Source of the DNA: Alitabrizicola rongguiensis
GTDB lineage: Bacteria; Pseudomonadota; Alphaproteobacteria; Rhodobacterales; Rhodobacteraceae
Direction of reading: 5' to 3'
Length of the DNA: 64,000 nt
NCBI RefSeq assembly: GCF_021491355.1
Contig: NZ_JAKENF010000001.1
Location: 1,054,001-1,118,000, forward strand
Shown piece after piece: positions 45,100-54,726 of this stretch. Position 1 is the stretch's first letter, and each line of letters starts with the position of its first letter. Position numbers and translations under genes: made by a program. Under the pieces are notes generated by a model. That model had not been told where the DNA came from. It worked only from the letters and a program-made list of their open reading frames with translations, and ran no database searches.

Positions 45100-47465
45100 T
45101 CCCGCGCGACGTCAAGGCACCCACAGTCGCAATCCCGTTCAACAAGCTGCTCAAGGTCGTGGCGCTGGTAGATGGCGCCGATCCCGAAATCCGGGAATTG
45201 CTCGCCCTGATCACGGCGGAAGGGTATCAGGTTGAAGTTACCGATCGGCTGGACCGCGACGTGGCCGAAGATGCCGATGTCGGCGCCTATGTCGCGATGG
45301 TGGACGGTGATCGGCTGGAGTCTGCGCGCGCGCTGGCGGTTGCGGTGCGGGAAATCGGTTTCCAGACGCCGCTCTGGGCGCTGTCGAACCGGCGCGGCAT
45401 CACCGACATGGCGGTGCGGGGTCAGGTGGGCGAGGTCGAGGGTTACGTCTATCTCGGGCAGCAGACGCCGGCCTTCTACGCCAAGCAGATCGTGGCCAGC
45501 CTAGTGCGCTATGGCAGGGAACTGCTGCCGCCCTTCTTCGGCGGGCTCATGGCCTATGACGGCGAGGCGAACATCGCCTTTGACTGTCCGGGCCATCAGG
45601 GCGGCCAGTTCTACGCCAAGTCGCCCGCCGGCCAGTTATTCTTCAAGTTCTTCGGCGAAAGCATCTTTCGCAACGATCTTTGCAACGCCGATGTTGACCT
45701 TGGCGACCTGCTGATCCACGAAGGCCCTGCGGTCGAGGCGCAAAGACACGCTGCGCGGGTGTTCGGCGCCGACAAGACCTATTTTGTGCTGAATGGCACC
45801 AGTACCTCGAACAAGGTCGTCACGCAGGCAACGCTAAGGCGCGGCGATCTGGTCTTGTTCGACCGGAACAACCATAAGTCCTTGCATCAGGGCGCGCTTG
45901 TTCAGGCGGGGGCGATCCCGATCTATCTGCCGACGGCGCGCAATGCGTTCGGCATGATCGGTGCCGTGGATTGGGCCGCCTGGGATGAGGATTACCTGCG
46001 CGACCAGATCCGGCGGCATCCGCTGGTGGCCGATCCCGAACGATACAAGGCCGAGCGGCCGTTTCGCCTCGCCTGCATCCAGCTCGCGACCTATGACGGG
46101 ACGATCTACAACGTCCGCAAGGTGCTCGAGAAGATCGGGCATCTGTGCGACTACGTGCTCTGGGACGAGGCCTGGATCGGCTACAACGCCTTCCATCCGC
46201 TGTTTTCCGATCACAGCCCGATGCGGCTGACCGACCTTAGGCCTGAAATGCCCGGCCTGTTTTCGACCCAGTCGGTGCACAAGCAGGGGGCAGGGTTTTC
46301 ACAGGCATCGCAGATTCACAAGCGTGACGCGCATGTGAAGGGCCAGCGCCGCTACATCGAACACAAGCGCTTCAACGAGGCCTTTCTGGCGCACGCCTCG
46401 ACCTCGCCCTTCTATCCGCTGTTCGCTTCGCTCGATGTCAACGCCAAGATCCACGAGGGCAGGGCGGGCATGATGCTATGGGACCGCTGCATCGAGCTTG
46501 GTATCGAGGTCCGCAAGAAATTCCGCGAGTTCTCGCGGCACTATGAGCAGACCGGCAAGGGACCGGAGGAGCAGTGGTTCTTCGATCCCTTCGTGCCGGA
46601 TGTCGTCACCCTCAGGAACTCTCCCTTCACCACGGATGCGACGAACGTCCCGTGGGAATCCCTTCCGACCGGGGTGATCAAGCAGGAGCAGCAATGCTGG
46701 AACTTCGGGGCCGATGCCAAATGGCACGGCTACCAGGGTTACGCCGACGGCTATGCGATGGTCGATCCGAACAAGCTTACGCTGCTGACCCCGGGAATTG
46801 ACCGCGCCACGGGCGAGTATCTCGATTTCGGGGTGCCCGCGACTGTGGTGGCGAATTTCCTGCGCGAGGAGCGGGTCGTGCCCGAGAAGTGCGACCTGAA
46901 CAGCATCCTGTTCCTGATGACCCCCGCCGAGGATGAAGGTAAGCTCAACACGCTGCTGTCCAAGCTTGTCCGTTTCAAGGAGCTTTGGGATCGGGACGCC
47001 GCGCTGGAAGAGGTGCTGCCGACGGTCCATGCCGCCAACCGCGAGCGTTACGCGGGCTACACGATCCGGCGCATCTGCAAGGAGATGCATGATTTCTACC
47101 GGCAGGCCCGGGTGAAGGATCTGCAGCGCCTCTGCTTCCGCGCCGAGAGCTTTCCCGAACCCGCCATGGCCCCGAAAGCCGCCTACGAGGCGCTGGTGGG
47201 CAACGATGTAGACTACATCCCGTTCGACCAGATCGAAGGCCGGATCTCGGCCACTCTCGCGCTGATCTACCCGCCCGGCATCGGCGTGATCGTTCCCGGC
47301 GAACGCTGGGACAAGCGCGCGCGGCCGATGCGGGACTACTTCCTGGCCTTCGAGGACTCCTTCAATCGTTTCCCCGGCTTCAACTACGAGGTTCAGGGCG
47401 TGTTCCAGGAGAGGATTGGGGGCCGCATCAGGTTCCACACCTACGTCGTTCGCGAAAACAACTGA
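45096..47465 (+). CDS. speF: Ornithine decarboxylase (SpeF/SpeC-like)
   Basis: A 789-residue PLP decarboxylase of the same superfamily as its upstream neighbour but close to SpeC/SpeF. It has the wing domain (residues 1-145), IAFDCPGHQGGQFYAKSPAG, the PLP lysine Lys396 in STQSVHKQGAGFSQASQIHK, KGQRRYIEHKRFNEAF and HASTSPFYPLFASLD, the blocks conserved in bacterial ornithine decarboxylases. It converts ornithine to putrescine with proton uptake. In this operon the ornithine would come from arcB. It starts at the ATG at 45096, overlapping the previous stop, and ends 18 bases before the antiporter gene. It is longer than E. coli SpeF (about 730 residues). Confidence 0.85.
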   Translation: MIPRDVKAPTVAIPFNKLLKVVALVDGADPEIRELLALITAEGYQVEVTDRLDRDVAEDADVGAYVAMVDGDRLESARALAVAVREIGFQTPLWALSNRRGITDMAVRGQVGEVEGYVYLGQQTPAFYAKQIVASLVRYGRELLPPFFGGLMAYDGEANIAFDCPGHQGGQFYAKSPAGQLFFKFFGESIFRNDLCNADVDLGDLLIHEGPAVEAQRHAARVFGADKTYFVLNGTSTSNKVVTQATLRRGDLVLFDRNNHKSLHQGALVQAGAIPIYLPTARNAFGMIGAVDWAAWDEDYLRDQIRRHPLVADPERYKAERPFRLACIQLATYDGTIYNVRKVLEKIGHLCDYVLWDEAWIGYNAFHPLFSDHSPMRLTDLRPEMPGLFSTQSVHKQGAGFSQASQIHKRDAHVKGQRRYIEHKRFNEAFLAHASTSPFYPLFASLDVNAKIHEGRAGMMLWDRCIELGIEVRKKFREFSRHYEQTGKGPEEQWFFDPFVPDVVTLRNSPFTTDATNVPWESLPTGVIKQEQQCWNFGADAKWHGYQGYADGYAMVDPNKLTLLTPGIDRATGEYLDFGVPATVVANFLREERVVPEKCDLNSILFLMTPAEDEGKLNTLLSKLVRFKELWDRDAALEEVLPTVHAANRERYAGYTIRRICKEMHDFYRQARVKDLQRLCFRAESFPEPAMAPKAAYEALVGNDVDYIPFDQIEGRISATLALIYPPGIGVIVPGERWDKRARPMRDYFLAFEDSFNRFPGFNYEVQGVFQERIGGRIRFHTYVVRENN

Positions 47466-47483
47466 GCAGAGGGAGCCGGCGTC

Positions 47484-48821
47484 ATGGCAGAGCAAGCTGC
47501 AAAGAAGAAGATGAACCTGATCCAGCTTACCTTCATCGTCGCGGTGAACATGATGGGGTCCGGTATCATCATGCTGCCCGCGAACATGGCGCAGGTCGGG
47601 GCAATCTCACTGCTTTCGTGGATCATCACGGCTGTGGGCTCCATGGCCATCGCCTATGGCTTCGCGCAGGCGGGGCTGTTCAACCAACGCGGTGGCGGTC
47701 TTGCCGCCTATGCCGAAGACGCCTACGGCAAGTCCGGGTATTTCGTCACATTCTTCCTGTATTTCGTGTCACTGCTGATCGCCAACGTCGCCATCGCGAT
47801 TTCGGCCGTCGGCTACCTGTCGGCCTTCATCCCTTGGGTGAGTTCCTCGCCGATCGCGACCTTCGTCGGCGTCGTGGCCCTGCTCTGGCTCACGACGATC
47901 GCCAATTTCGGCGGCCCGAGCATTACCGGCAAGATCGGCTCGTTCACGGTCTGGGGCGTCATTATCCCGGTCGGGGCTCTTTCGATTATCGGCTGGTTCT
48001 GGTTCAATAAGGAAACCTTCGCTGCTGCCTGGAACCCGCACGGGCTGGGATTGGTAGAAGGAATGGTCTCGACCATCTCGCTGACCCTCTGGGCCTTCCT
48101 CGGAATGGAGTCGGCGGCGCAGAACTCGGATGCCGTGGAGAATCCCAAGCGCGACGTGCCCCTAGCCTGCATGTTCGGAACGCTTGGCGCCGCGGTCATC
48201 TACATCCTCTCCACCACGGTCATTCAGGGCATCGTGCCCAACATGGATCTGGCGCAATCTACCGGTCCGTTCGGACTGGTCTTCGCGCAGATGTTCAATC
48301 CGTTCATCGGCAAGCTTGTCATGGCCCTTGCCGTGATCGCCTGCATCGGTTCGCTTCTGGGCTGGCAATTCACCATGGGGACGACGGCGAAAACCGCTTC
48401 GGACGATGCCATGTTTCCGGGCGTGTTCTCGAAGCTGAACGGCATGGGCGCGCCGGTCCAGGGCATGATCATCCTTTGTGGCATCCAGACCCTGTTCGCC
48501 TTTTCGACCATCTCGCCCACTTTGGCCGAGCAGTTTTCTGCGCTGGTGAACCTGTCGGTGGTGACCAACGTCCTGCCTTACATCCTCGCCCTCTCAGCGC
48601 TGGCGGTGATGATGCAGAAGGCCGAAGTGCCCGAGAGGAAGTATCGTCTGAACCTCTTTATCTCGACCATCGGTATGCTCTACAGCGGCTACGCCGTCTA
48701 TTCGGCAGGCATGGAAGCCGTCTTCGGCGGGATGATCTCCATGGTCGCGGCCTTCTTCATCTGGGCCTTCATCTCGCCGCGCTTCGTCAGCTTCGCTCAG
48801 GCAGGGGGGGAAACGGAATGA
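47484..48821 (+). CDS. potE: PotE-type putrescine-ornithine antiporter
   Basis: A 445-residue APC-family transporter with about 12 hydrophobic segments. It starts MAEQAAKKKMNLIQLTFIVAVNMMGSGIIMLPANMAQVG, of which NMMGSGIIMLPANM is the substrate-binding first helix motif, and has GFAQAGLFNQRGGGLAAYAED, and LWAFLGMESAAQNSDAVENPKRDVPLA in helix 6-7. These segments resemble PotE and CadB. PotE exchanges ornithine for putrescine; CadB would exchange lysine for cadaverine, and AdiC arginine for agmatine. Position directly after speF favours PotE. The next gene begins with ATGA overlap. Confidence 0.85.
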   Translation: MAEQAAKKKMNLIQLTFIVAVNMMGSGIIMLPANMAQVGAISLLSWIITAVGSMAIAYGFAQAGLFNQRGGGLAAYAEDAYGKSGYFVTFFLYFVSLLIANVAIAISAVGYLSAFIPWVSSSPIATFVGVVALLWLTTIANFGGPSITGKIGSFTVWGVIIPVGALSIIGWFWFNKETFAAAWNPHGLGLVEGMVSTISLTLWAFLGMESAAQNSDAVENPKRDVPLACMFGTLGAAVIYILSTTVIQGIVPNMDLAQSTGPFGLVFAQMFNPFIGKLVMALAVIACIGSLLGWQFTMGTTAKTASDDAMFPGVFSKLNGMGAPVQGMIILCGIQTLFAFSTISPTLAEQFSALVNLSVVTNVLPYILALSALAVMMQKAEVPERKYRLNLFISTIGMLYSGYAVYSAGMEAVFGGMISMVAAFFIWAFISPRFVSFAQAGGETE

Positions 48822-49795
48822 ACAGCATGACTTTCGCGTCAATCCGCTCCGCCATGTCGAAAGGAAAGCAAATGATGCTCTCTCCGACGTCAGGTCGGCT
48901 TCTCAGCTCTTTCGCAGCGTTGGTGTTTGCTGCAGGGCTTCCCGCGCTTGCTTCGGCGCAGACGCTTGAGCGTATCCAGTCCGCCGGCAAGATCGTGCTG
49001 GGCTTCGAGGCCAACGCGAGCCCGTTCTCCTATGCCGACGACGCCGGGCAACCGAATGGTTTCGCGATCGCGCTTTGCGGCAAGGTGGTCGACGAGGTAA
49101 AGGCGCAGCTTGGCTTGTCCGATCTTGGCGTGGAATGGAAGCCGGTCCAGTTCGACACCAGGTTGGATGCGGTCCGCGATGGCGCTATCGACCTGCTGTG
49201 CGGTGCCGACAGCATCACCCTGACCCGACGCGCCGAGGTTTCGTTCTCTCTCCCGGTGTTTCCAAGCGGGACCGGGGCAATGATGCGCGCGGACGCGCCT
49301 GCGGCACTTCGGGAAATCCTGTCCCAGGACCAGTTGACGGCCCGGCCGATCTGGCGCGGCGCCCCGGCCCGGACCTTCTTGCAGCAGAAGACCTTCGCGG
49401 TCTTGCCCGGCACGGTCAGCGAGGGATGGGTCAAGGAGCGGATGCTGACGCTTCAGCTTTCCTCGAAGCTTCTGCCCGTGAACTCTGTCGATGAAGGCAT
49501 CCAGAATGTCCTGGACGGGCAGGCCGACGTGTTCTTCGGGCCGTTGCCGGTCCTACTCGACGCAGCGCTGCGCAATGCCCAGGTTGGTTCGCTCGCGGTG
49601 CTCAACCGGCAATTCACTTTCGAGCCGCTTGGATTTGCGCTGGCCCGCAATGACGAGGACTTTCGGCTTCTAGTGGATCGCGCCTTGAGCAAGACCTACC
49701 GCAGTGACGGATTCCGCGACCTGTTCATGCGGTGGTTCGGCCCGCCGGATGGCGATCTTGTCTTGTTCTACAAGCAGACCGTCCTGCCGGATTAG
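48818..49795 (+). CDS. Family 3 amino acid-binding protein
   Basis: A 325-residue periplasmic solute-binding protein (SBP family 3 type). The signal peptide core is at about residues 28-48 ([20 protein letters not shown]), then [25 protein letters not shown] begins the mature part. [20 protein letters not shown] and [19 protein letters not shown] are typical of the fold. No ABC permease or ATPase is next to it, so it is an orphan component or works as a sensor subunit or with a distant permease. The ATG at 48818 overlaps the antiporter stop; internal Met codons at 48854 or 48872 would give a shorter, more typical signal peptide. Confidence 0.8.
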   Translation: MNSMTFASIRSAMSKGKQMMLSPTSGRLLSSFAALVFAAGLPALASAQTLERIQSAGKIVLGFEANASPFSYADDAGQPNGFAIALCGKVVDEVKAQLGLSDLGVEWKPVQFDTRLDAVRDGAIDLLCGADSITLTRRAEVSFSLPVFPSGTGAMMRADAPAALREILSQDQLTARPIWRGAPARTFLQQKTFAVLPGTVSEGWVKERMLTLQLSSKLLPVNSVDEGIQNVLDGQADVFFGPLPVLLDAALRNAQVGSLAVLNRQFTFEPLGFALARNDEDFRLLVDRALSKTYRSDGFRDLFMRWFGPPDGDLVLFYKQTVLPD

Positions 49796-49853
49796 CGCAC
49801 CTGACGGCCGCCGATCCACCGCTCGGGTGGGATTCATCAACGGGAGGAACGAG

Positions 49854-51083
49854 ATGCAACTGGGCGTTCATTCGGAAATCGGCAAGTTGCGGAAGGTGCT
49901 GGTTTCTCGGCCATCGCTGGCCCACGAACGGCTGACACCCGGCAATTGCCACGATCTGTTGTTCGACGATGTCGTCTGGGTTGACAGGGCGCGGTCGGAC
50001 CACGCCGATTTTGTGCTGAAGATGAAGGGGCGGGGGGTCGAGGTCTACGACATCCAGGATCTGCTGGCCGAGGTTTTCGAGACATCCACAGAAGCCCGTG
50101 CTTTCGTGCTGGACCGGCGCATCAACGACAACTACGTCGGCCCCGCCTTGGCGCGCATCCTGCGGCCATGGCTTGAATCCCTCAGCGGCGCGATGCTGGC
50201 CCGGCACATGCTTGGCGGCATCGTCCGCGAGGATCTGCCAAAGGACCTCGTTTCGCCGTTGCTGACGGCAGTGCTTGCGTCGAGCGAGTTCATCGTCCGG
50301 CCCGTGCCCAATGCCTTGTTCCAGCGCGACCCGTCCTGCTGGATTTATGGCGGCGTTACCTGCAACCCGATGTTCTGGCCCGCACGCAAGCCGGAGACGC
50401 TGTTCCAGCGCACGGTTTACAAGTTCCATCCGCTTTTCACCGCAAACGACTTCGACATCTGGTGGGGTGACGACGACGATATAGACTGGGGCATGACCTC
50501 CTTGGAGGGCGGCGACGTGATGCCGATCGGGAAGGGAGTCGTGCTGATCGGCATGGGCGAACGTTCCACCCGGCAGGCAGTCAATCAGGTCGCCAACCGG
50601 CTGTTCGAGAAAGGCGCGGCGGAACGGGTGATCGCCTGCGCCATGCCCAAATCGCGTGCGGCCATGCACCTGGACACGGTCTTTACCTGCCTTGACCATG
50701 AAAAGGTAACGGCCTTCCACGAGGTGGTGGACGATATCGTCTGCTACTCGTTGCGTCCGGGCACAGGCGGATTGCCTGACATTCGCAAGGAGAAAGGGCA
50801 TCTCTTCGACGTCTACAAAGAGGCGCTCGGCCTTGGCAGCCTGCAGGTCATCGGCACTGGCGGCAACGAGTTCCAGCAGGAACGCGAACAGTGGGACGAC
50901 GGGAACAACGTCGTGGCGCTCGAGCCCGGTGTGGTCGTGGGCTACGAGCGCAACACCCACACCAACACGCTGATGCGCAAGGCAGGGATCGAGGTGATCA
51001 CCATCAACGGTCAGGAACTGGGGCGCGGACGCGGCGGCGGTCATTGCATGACCTGTCCGGTCCTGCGCGACCCGGCCTACTGA
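49854..51083 (+). CDS. arcA: Arginine deiminase
   Basis: ArcA hydrolyses arginine to citrulline and ammonia, the first step of the arginine deiminase (ADI) pathway. The 409-residue protein begins [20 protein letters not shown]; the conserved [12 protein letters not shown], the [21 protein letters not shown] metal-free active-site region and the catalytic Cys398 in [14 protein letters not shown] are clear. GGAGGAACGAG precedes the ATG at 49854; an upstream in-frame reading frame lies in the preceding gene. It is followed 26 bases later by arcB. It acts in the cytoplasm. Confidence 0.97.
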   Translation: MQLGVHSEIGKLRKVLVSRPSLAHERLTPGNCHDLLFDDVVWVDRARSDHADFVLKMKGRGVEVYDIQDLLAEVFETSTEARAFVLDRRINDNYVGPALARILRPWLESLSGAMLARHMLGGIVREDLPKDLVSPLLTAVLASSEFIVRPVPNALFQRDPSCWIYGGVTCNPMFWPARKPETLFQRTVYKFHPLFTANDFDIWWGDDDDIDWGMTSLEGGDVMPIGKGVVLIGMGERSTRQAVNQVANRLFEKGAAERVIACAMPKSRAAMHLDTVFTCLDHEKVTAFHEVVDDIVCYSLRPGTGGLPDIRKEKGHLFDVYKEALGLGSLQVIGTGGNEFQQEREQWDDGNNVVALEPGVVVGYERNTHTNTLMRKAGIEVITINGQELGRGRGGGHCMTCPVLRDPAY

Positions 51084-51109
51084 TCCACTGGTTTAAGGGA
51101 GACAGTCCT

Positions 51110-52111
51110 ATGGCATTCAATCTCAAAGGCCGCAGCTACCTCAAGATCACGGACTTCACGCAGCGCGAAATGTTGTATTTGCTGGACCTCGCGCGCGACC
51201 TGAAGCGCGCGAAATATGCCCGGTCCGAGCAGAAGGCGCTGGTCGACAAGAACATCTGCCTCATCTTCGAAAAGACCTCGACCCGCACCCGCTGCGCCTT
51301 CGAGGTGGCCGCGCATGATCAGGGGGCCCATGTCACGTATCTTGATCCCGCCGGCAGCCAGATCGGCCACAAGGAATCCATGAAAGACACCGCCCGCGTG
51401 CTGGGGCGCATGTTCGACGCCATCGAATATCGTGGAGCCGGGCAGGAGCTTGTCGAGGAACTGTCAAAATACGCGGGGGTGCCGGTCTACAATGGTCTGA
51501 CCGATGACTGGCATCCTACGCAGATGCTGGCCGACATGCTGACCATGGTAGAAAACTGTGACAAGCCGCGCAGCCAGATCGCCTATGCCTTCCTTGGTGA
51601 CGCGCGGAACAACATGGGTAACTCGCTTCTCATGCTGGGGGCGATCATGGGCTGCGACGTGCGCATGGTAGCACCGAAAGCCAACCAGCCCCATGATGAC
51701 GTTCAGAACATGGCCCGCCGGCGCGCCGAACAGACCGGCGCCCGGATCATCATTACTGACGATGTGGGGAAAGGGGTCAAGGGGGCCGATTTCGTCCACA
51801 CGGATGTGTGGGTGTCGATGGGTGAACCGAAGGAAGTCTGGGCAGAGCGGATCAAGCTGCTCAGCCGCTATCAGGTCAACATGGACGTGATGAAGGCCAC
51901 CGGCAATCCGAACGCCAAGTTCATGCACTGCCTGCCGGCCTTCCATAATACCGAGACCAAAGTCGGTCAGGACATCCACGAGAAGTTCGGCATCACCGAG
52001 ATGGAGGTGACGGACGAAGTGTTTGAAAGCCCGATGAACATTGCCTTCGAGCAGGCCGAAAACCGGATGCACACGATCAAGGCGATCCTTGTCGCCACGC
52101 TGGGGGCCTGA
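51110..52111 (+). CDS. arcB: Ornithine carbamoyltransferase, catabolic
   Basis: A 333-residue ornithine carbamoyltransferase. In the ADI pathway it phosphorolyses citrulline to ornithine and carbamoyl phosphate. The carbamoyl-phosphate site [14 protein letters not shown] is present, as are the ornithine site [13 protein letters not shown] and the catalytic Cys in [10 protein letters not shown]. Its N-terminal [19 protein letters not shown] is typical of ArcB. Catabolic rather than anabolic use follows from its place between arcA and arcC; sequence alone does not decide. The ATG at 51110 follows AAGGGAGA. Confidence 0.95.
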   Translation: MAFNLKGRSYLKITDFTQREMLYLLDLARDLKRAKYARSEQKALVDKNICLIFEKTSTRTRCAFEVAAHDQGAHVTYLDPAGSQIGHKESMKDTARVLGRMFDAIEYRGAGQELVEELSKYAGVPVYNGLTDDWHPTQMLADMLTMVENCDKPRSQIAYAFLGDARNNMGNSLLMLGAIMGCDVRMVAPKANQPHDDVQNMARRRAEQTGARIIITDDVGKGVKGADFVHTDVWVSMGEPKEVWAERIKLLSRYQVNMDVMKATGNPNAKFMHCLPAFHNTETKVGQDIHEKFGITEMEVTDEVFESPMNIAFEQAENRMHTIKAILVATLGA

Positions 52112-52112
52112 C

Positions 52113-53051
52113 ATGGGCCGCGTGGTGGTGGCGTTGGGAGGCAATGCGCTTCTCAAGCGCGGGCAGGAGATGACCGCCGACAACCAGCGCCGGAACGCCC
52201 GGATCGCGGCTGAGGCGCTGGCCCCCCTGTGCCTCGACCATGATACGGTCATCACCCATGGCAATGGGCCACAGGTCGGCATGCTGGCCTTGCAGGAAAT
52301 TGCCTTCGAGGAAGTAGAAGACTACCCACTCGACGTTCTGGGCGCCGAGACAGAGGGCATGATCGGCTACATGATCGAACAGGAACTTGGCAACATCCTG
52401 CCCTTCGAGCATCCGATTGCGACGATCCTGACCATGGTCGAGGTGGACCCCGCCGACCCAGCCTTTGCCGATCCGACAAAGTTCATCGGCAAGGTCTACA
52501 CCGAGGCCGAAGCCAAGGCCGAAGCCGCCGCCAAGGGCTGGACGGTGAAGCCGGACGGCAAATACTGGCGTCGGGTCGTGCCTTCACCGCAGCCCAAGCG
52601 CGTGTTCCAGCTACGGCCGATCCAATGGTTACTCGAAAAGGGCGTGACTGTGATCGCGGCCGGCGGCGGCGGCATCCCGACGATGTATGAACCAGGCAAG
52701 GACAGACATCTGATCGGCGTTGAATGCGTAATAGACAAGGACCGGGCCTCTGCCTTGCTAGCGAGGGAAGTTGGGGCAGATTTCTTTGTCATAGCGACCG
52801 ACGCCGACGCGGTGTTCCTCGACTGGGGAAAGCCGGCTCAGCGCGCGATACGATCCGCGACGCCCGATGCGTTGGACCGCTACCATTTCCCCGCCGGGTC
52901 TATGGGGCCGAAAGTCGAGGCCGCCCAGGATTTTGTCCGAGCCACCGGCAGACGGGCGATCATTTGCGCGCTGGCCGACGTGCCGCAGGCGGTGCGGGGC
53001 GAGAAGGGCACGACCATCGCTCTGGACGTCGGAGAGATGGCCTTTCACTAA
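52113..53051 (+). CDS. arcC: Carbamate kinase
   Basis: ArcC (312 residues) transfers the phosphate of carbamoyl phosphate to ADP, giving ATP, ammonia and CO2; the last ADI step. The Gly-rich amino acid kinase motif [19 protein letters not shown] is at the N-terminus, followed by [16 protein letters not shown], the [10 protein letters not shown] glycine loop and [10 protein letters not shown]-like [14 protein letters not shown]. The start is one base after the arcB stop (TGA-C-ATG). It appears to be the last gene of the decarboxylase-ADI operon; the porin gene starts 45 bases on, preceded by a strong AGGAGGAG site. Confidence 0.96.
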   Translation: MGRVVVALGGNALLKRGQEMTADNQRRNARIAAEALAPLCLDHDTVITHGNGPQVGMLALQEIAFEEVEDYPLDVLGAETEGMIGYMIEQELGNILPFEHPIATILTMVEVDPADPAFADPTKFIGKVYTEAEAKAEAAAKGWTVKPDGKYWRRVVPSPQPKRVFQLRPIQWLLEKGVTVIAAGGGGIPTMYEPGKDRHLIGVECVIDKDRASALLAREVGADFFVIATDADAVFLDWGKPAQRAIRSATPDALDRYHFPAGSMGPKVEAAQDFVRATGRRAIICALADVPQAVRGEKGTTIALDVGEMAFH

Positions 53052-53095
53052 ACCGCCAAATGCGGATGCAGGAGTTGACGTCAGGAGGAGCTACC

Positions 53096-53833
53096 ATGAA
53101 AGCCTCGAAATCAGAATTGAAAGGGTTCAGAAGGCTTACTCATGGCCTTGCCCTTGCGATGCTCCTGCCCGCCGCCGGCGCCCGCGCGCAGGAGACGAAC
53201 CCCACCACGGGCGAGGCGCTGCCGGGCGTCCCAGCACCGGCGACTGAGGGGGCTAAATTTCAGCTCAGTTATGGCGTGGGTCTGACCACGAACTACATTT
53301 CCAAGGGCCTGACCCAGACCGACAACCAACCTGCCATGCAGCCTTACGTGGAACTGGGATATGGGATCGGCTATGTGGGATTGTGGGCATCCAACGCCAG
53401 TTTCGGCGGAGTTTATGACAACGAACTGGACGTCAGCATCGGAATACGGCCTGGGTTCGGGAAGTGGTCTTTCGATTTGGGCTTTGTCCAATACTTCTAT
53501 CAAAAGGACGACGCAGATTATGGCGAAGCATATCTGTTCGGCAAATACGCGTTGAATGATCAGGTAACGCTGAAAGCGCAGTACTATCATGAGGTCTATG
53601 CCAACAAGGACTGGCTATACGTCGGGGGCAGCTACTCCGACTTGCCGTGGGACCTGACTGTGTCAGGAGGTGTCGGGTCCGATTTCGGCACCAATGACTT
53701 CTCTGAGGATTCCGTTGCTGCCGATATTGGCGTTACCAAAGACTTGGGCGACCACGCTTCGATCGACATCCGCGCAAGCTATAGTTCGATCGAGGGCAAC
53801 AGGCTGATCGCCTCGCTTGCGTTCTTCAATTAG
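53096..53833 (+). CDS. TorF-type putative porin
   Basis: A 245-residue outer-membrane beta-barrel protein. A signal peptide ends near AAGARAQ (about residue 32). Alternating beta strands end in aromatic residues (FQLSYGVGLTTNYISKGLTQ; VGLWASNASFGGVYDNELDV; KWSFDLGFVQYFYQ) and the C-terminal strand ends LIASLAFFN, with the usual terminal aromatic signature. This matches the TorF/Gcw_chp family of small porin-like proteins. AGGAGGAGCTACC precedes the ATG at 53096. It follows the ADI genes and may belong to the same transcript. Its stop overlaps the convergent transporter gene. Confidence 0.82.
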   Translation: MKASKSELKGFRRLTHGLALAMLLPAAGARAQETNPTTGEALPGVPAPATEGAKFQLSYGVGLTTNYISKGLTQTDNQPAMQPYVELGYGIGYVGLWASNASFGGVYDNELDVSIGIRPGFGKWSFDLGFVQYFYQKDDADYGEAYLFGKYALNDQVTLKAQYYHEVYANKDWLYVGGSYSDLPWDLTVSGGVGSDFGTNDFSEDSVAADIGVTKDLGDHASIDIRASYSSIEGNRLIASLAFFN

Positions 53834-54672
53834 CCGTCTGGACGCGCATGTCTTGCCATCACCGCTGACACCACGGCGGCAATGACCATCTGAACCGGAA
53901 TGCCAAGAATGACCATTACGATTGCGCGCTGATCGGATCCTGCAACAGGTAGAAGGGGCGCGAGTGCCGCCCCGACGTTCCGCGTTGACAGGGCCAGGGC
54001 GATGACGGCGCGTTTTTCCCGGTTGAGAGCGTATGATCCGGCATAAGCGAGGCTGGTCAGGGCAACCAGAAAACTGACTTGTGCGAGAATGGCCAGCTGT
54101 CCGAGGCTATCGACGAAGTTGTTGCCATACAGGATGATACACAGGCCAAGTGCTCCAATTGCTGCGAGGTGCGTGCCGCGCTCCACCGGTATCAGGATCG
54201 CCTTGGCCGTTGCCGGGTAGGCCCAGAGGAGAGCCATACCCACCATGCAGGGAAAGAGCAGGAAGCCAATGACCGGACGCGCAATGGCGATTGCCGACAC
54301 CGCCAGTTCCGGAAGGATGAAGGGAAGCGCTACGGGCAGGACGACGACCGTTCCGACCGCGCTGAGCACCATGATCGCCGGCACCCGGGTCATGTCTCCG
54401 CCCGCGCGTCGGACCAACGGGGGAAGGAAAGGCGCACAGGGCGTGAGACCAAGGAGGATCAGCCCCTCGGCGTAGGATTCCGCCATCGGCAACATTCTCG
54501 TGATGCCCCACGCCAGCGCCGGACCGACGAGAAACGCGAAGGCGAAGGCGACGCCGAGGAAACGCCAATCGCGCAAACTGGTGACAGCGTCGGCGAGGGT
54601 AACCACGAGGCCGAGTTGCAGAAGCGAGCCCGCCATGAAAAGGATGACAGCCAGTTTGAACGCGAACTCCAT
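53830..54672 (-). CDS. BASS/SBF-like sodium symporter family protein
   Basis: A 280-residue integral membrane protein with about nine or ten hydrophobic segments. It resembles the bile acid:sodium symporter (BASS) fold: the LGLTPCAPFLPPLVRRAGGD segment after helix 3 and the ALSTRNVGAALAPLLPVAG segment near the end form the two crossing unwound helices. Substrates range over organic anions; the actual one here is unknown. It is shorter than human transporters but normal for bacterial members. It is convergent with the porin gene, overlapping at the stop codons, and is 54 bases after the SulP gene on the same strand. Confidence 0.78.
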   Translation of the reverse strand: MEFAFKLAVILFMAGSLLQLGLVVTLADAVTSLRDWRFLGVAFAFAFLVGPALAWGITRMLPMAESYAEGLILLGLTPCAPFLPPLVRRAGGDMTRVPAIMVLSAVGTVVVLPVALPFILPELAVSAIAIARPVIGFLLFPCMVGMALLWAYPATAKAILIPVERGTHLAAIGALGLCIILYGNNFVDSLGQLAILAQVSFLVALTSLAYAGSYALNREKRAVIALALSTRNVGAALAPLLPVAGSDQRAIVMVILGIPVQMVIAAVVSAVMARHARPDG

Positions 54673-54726
54673 GCTGCCCCCTCGAAGCCCTGCGGGTCAA
54701 AGAACATCCAGAGCGCTCGCCTCCGG

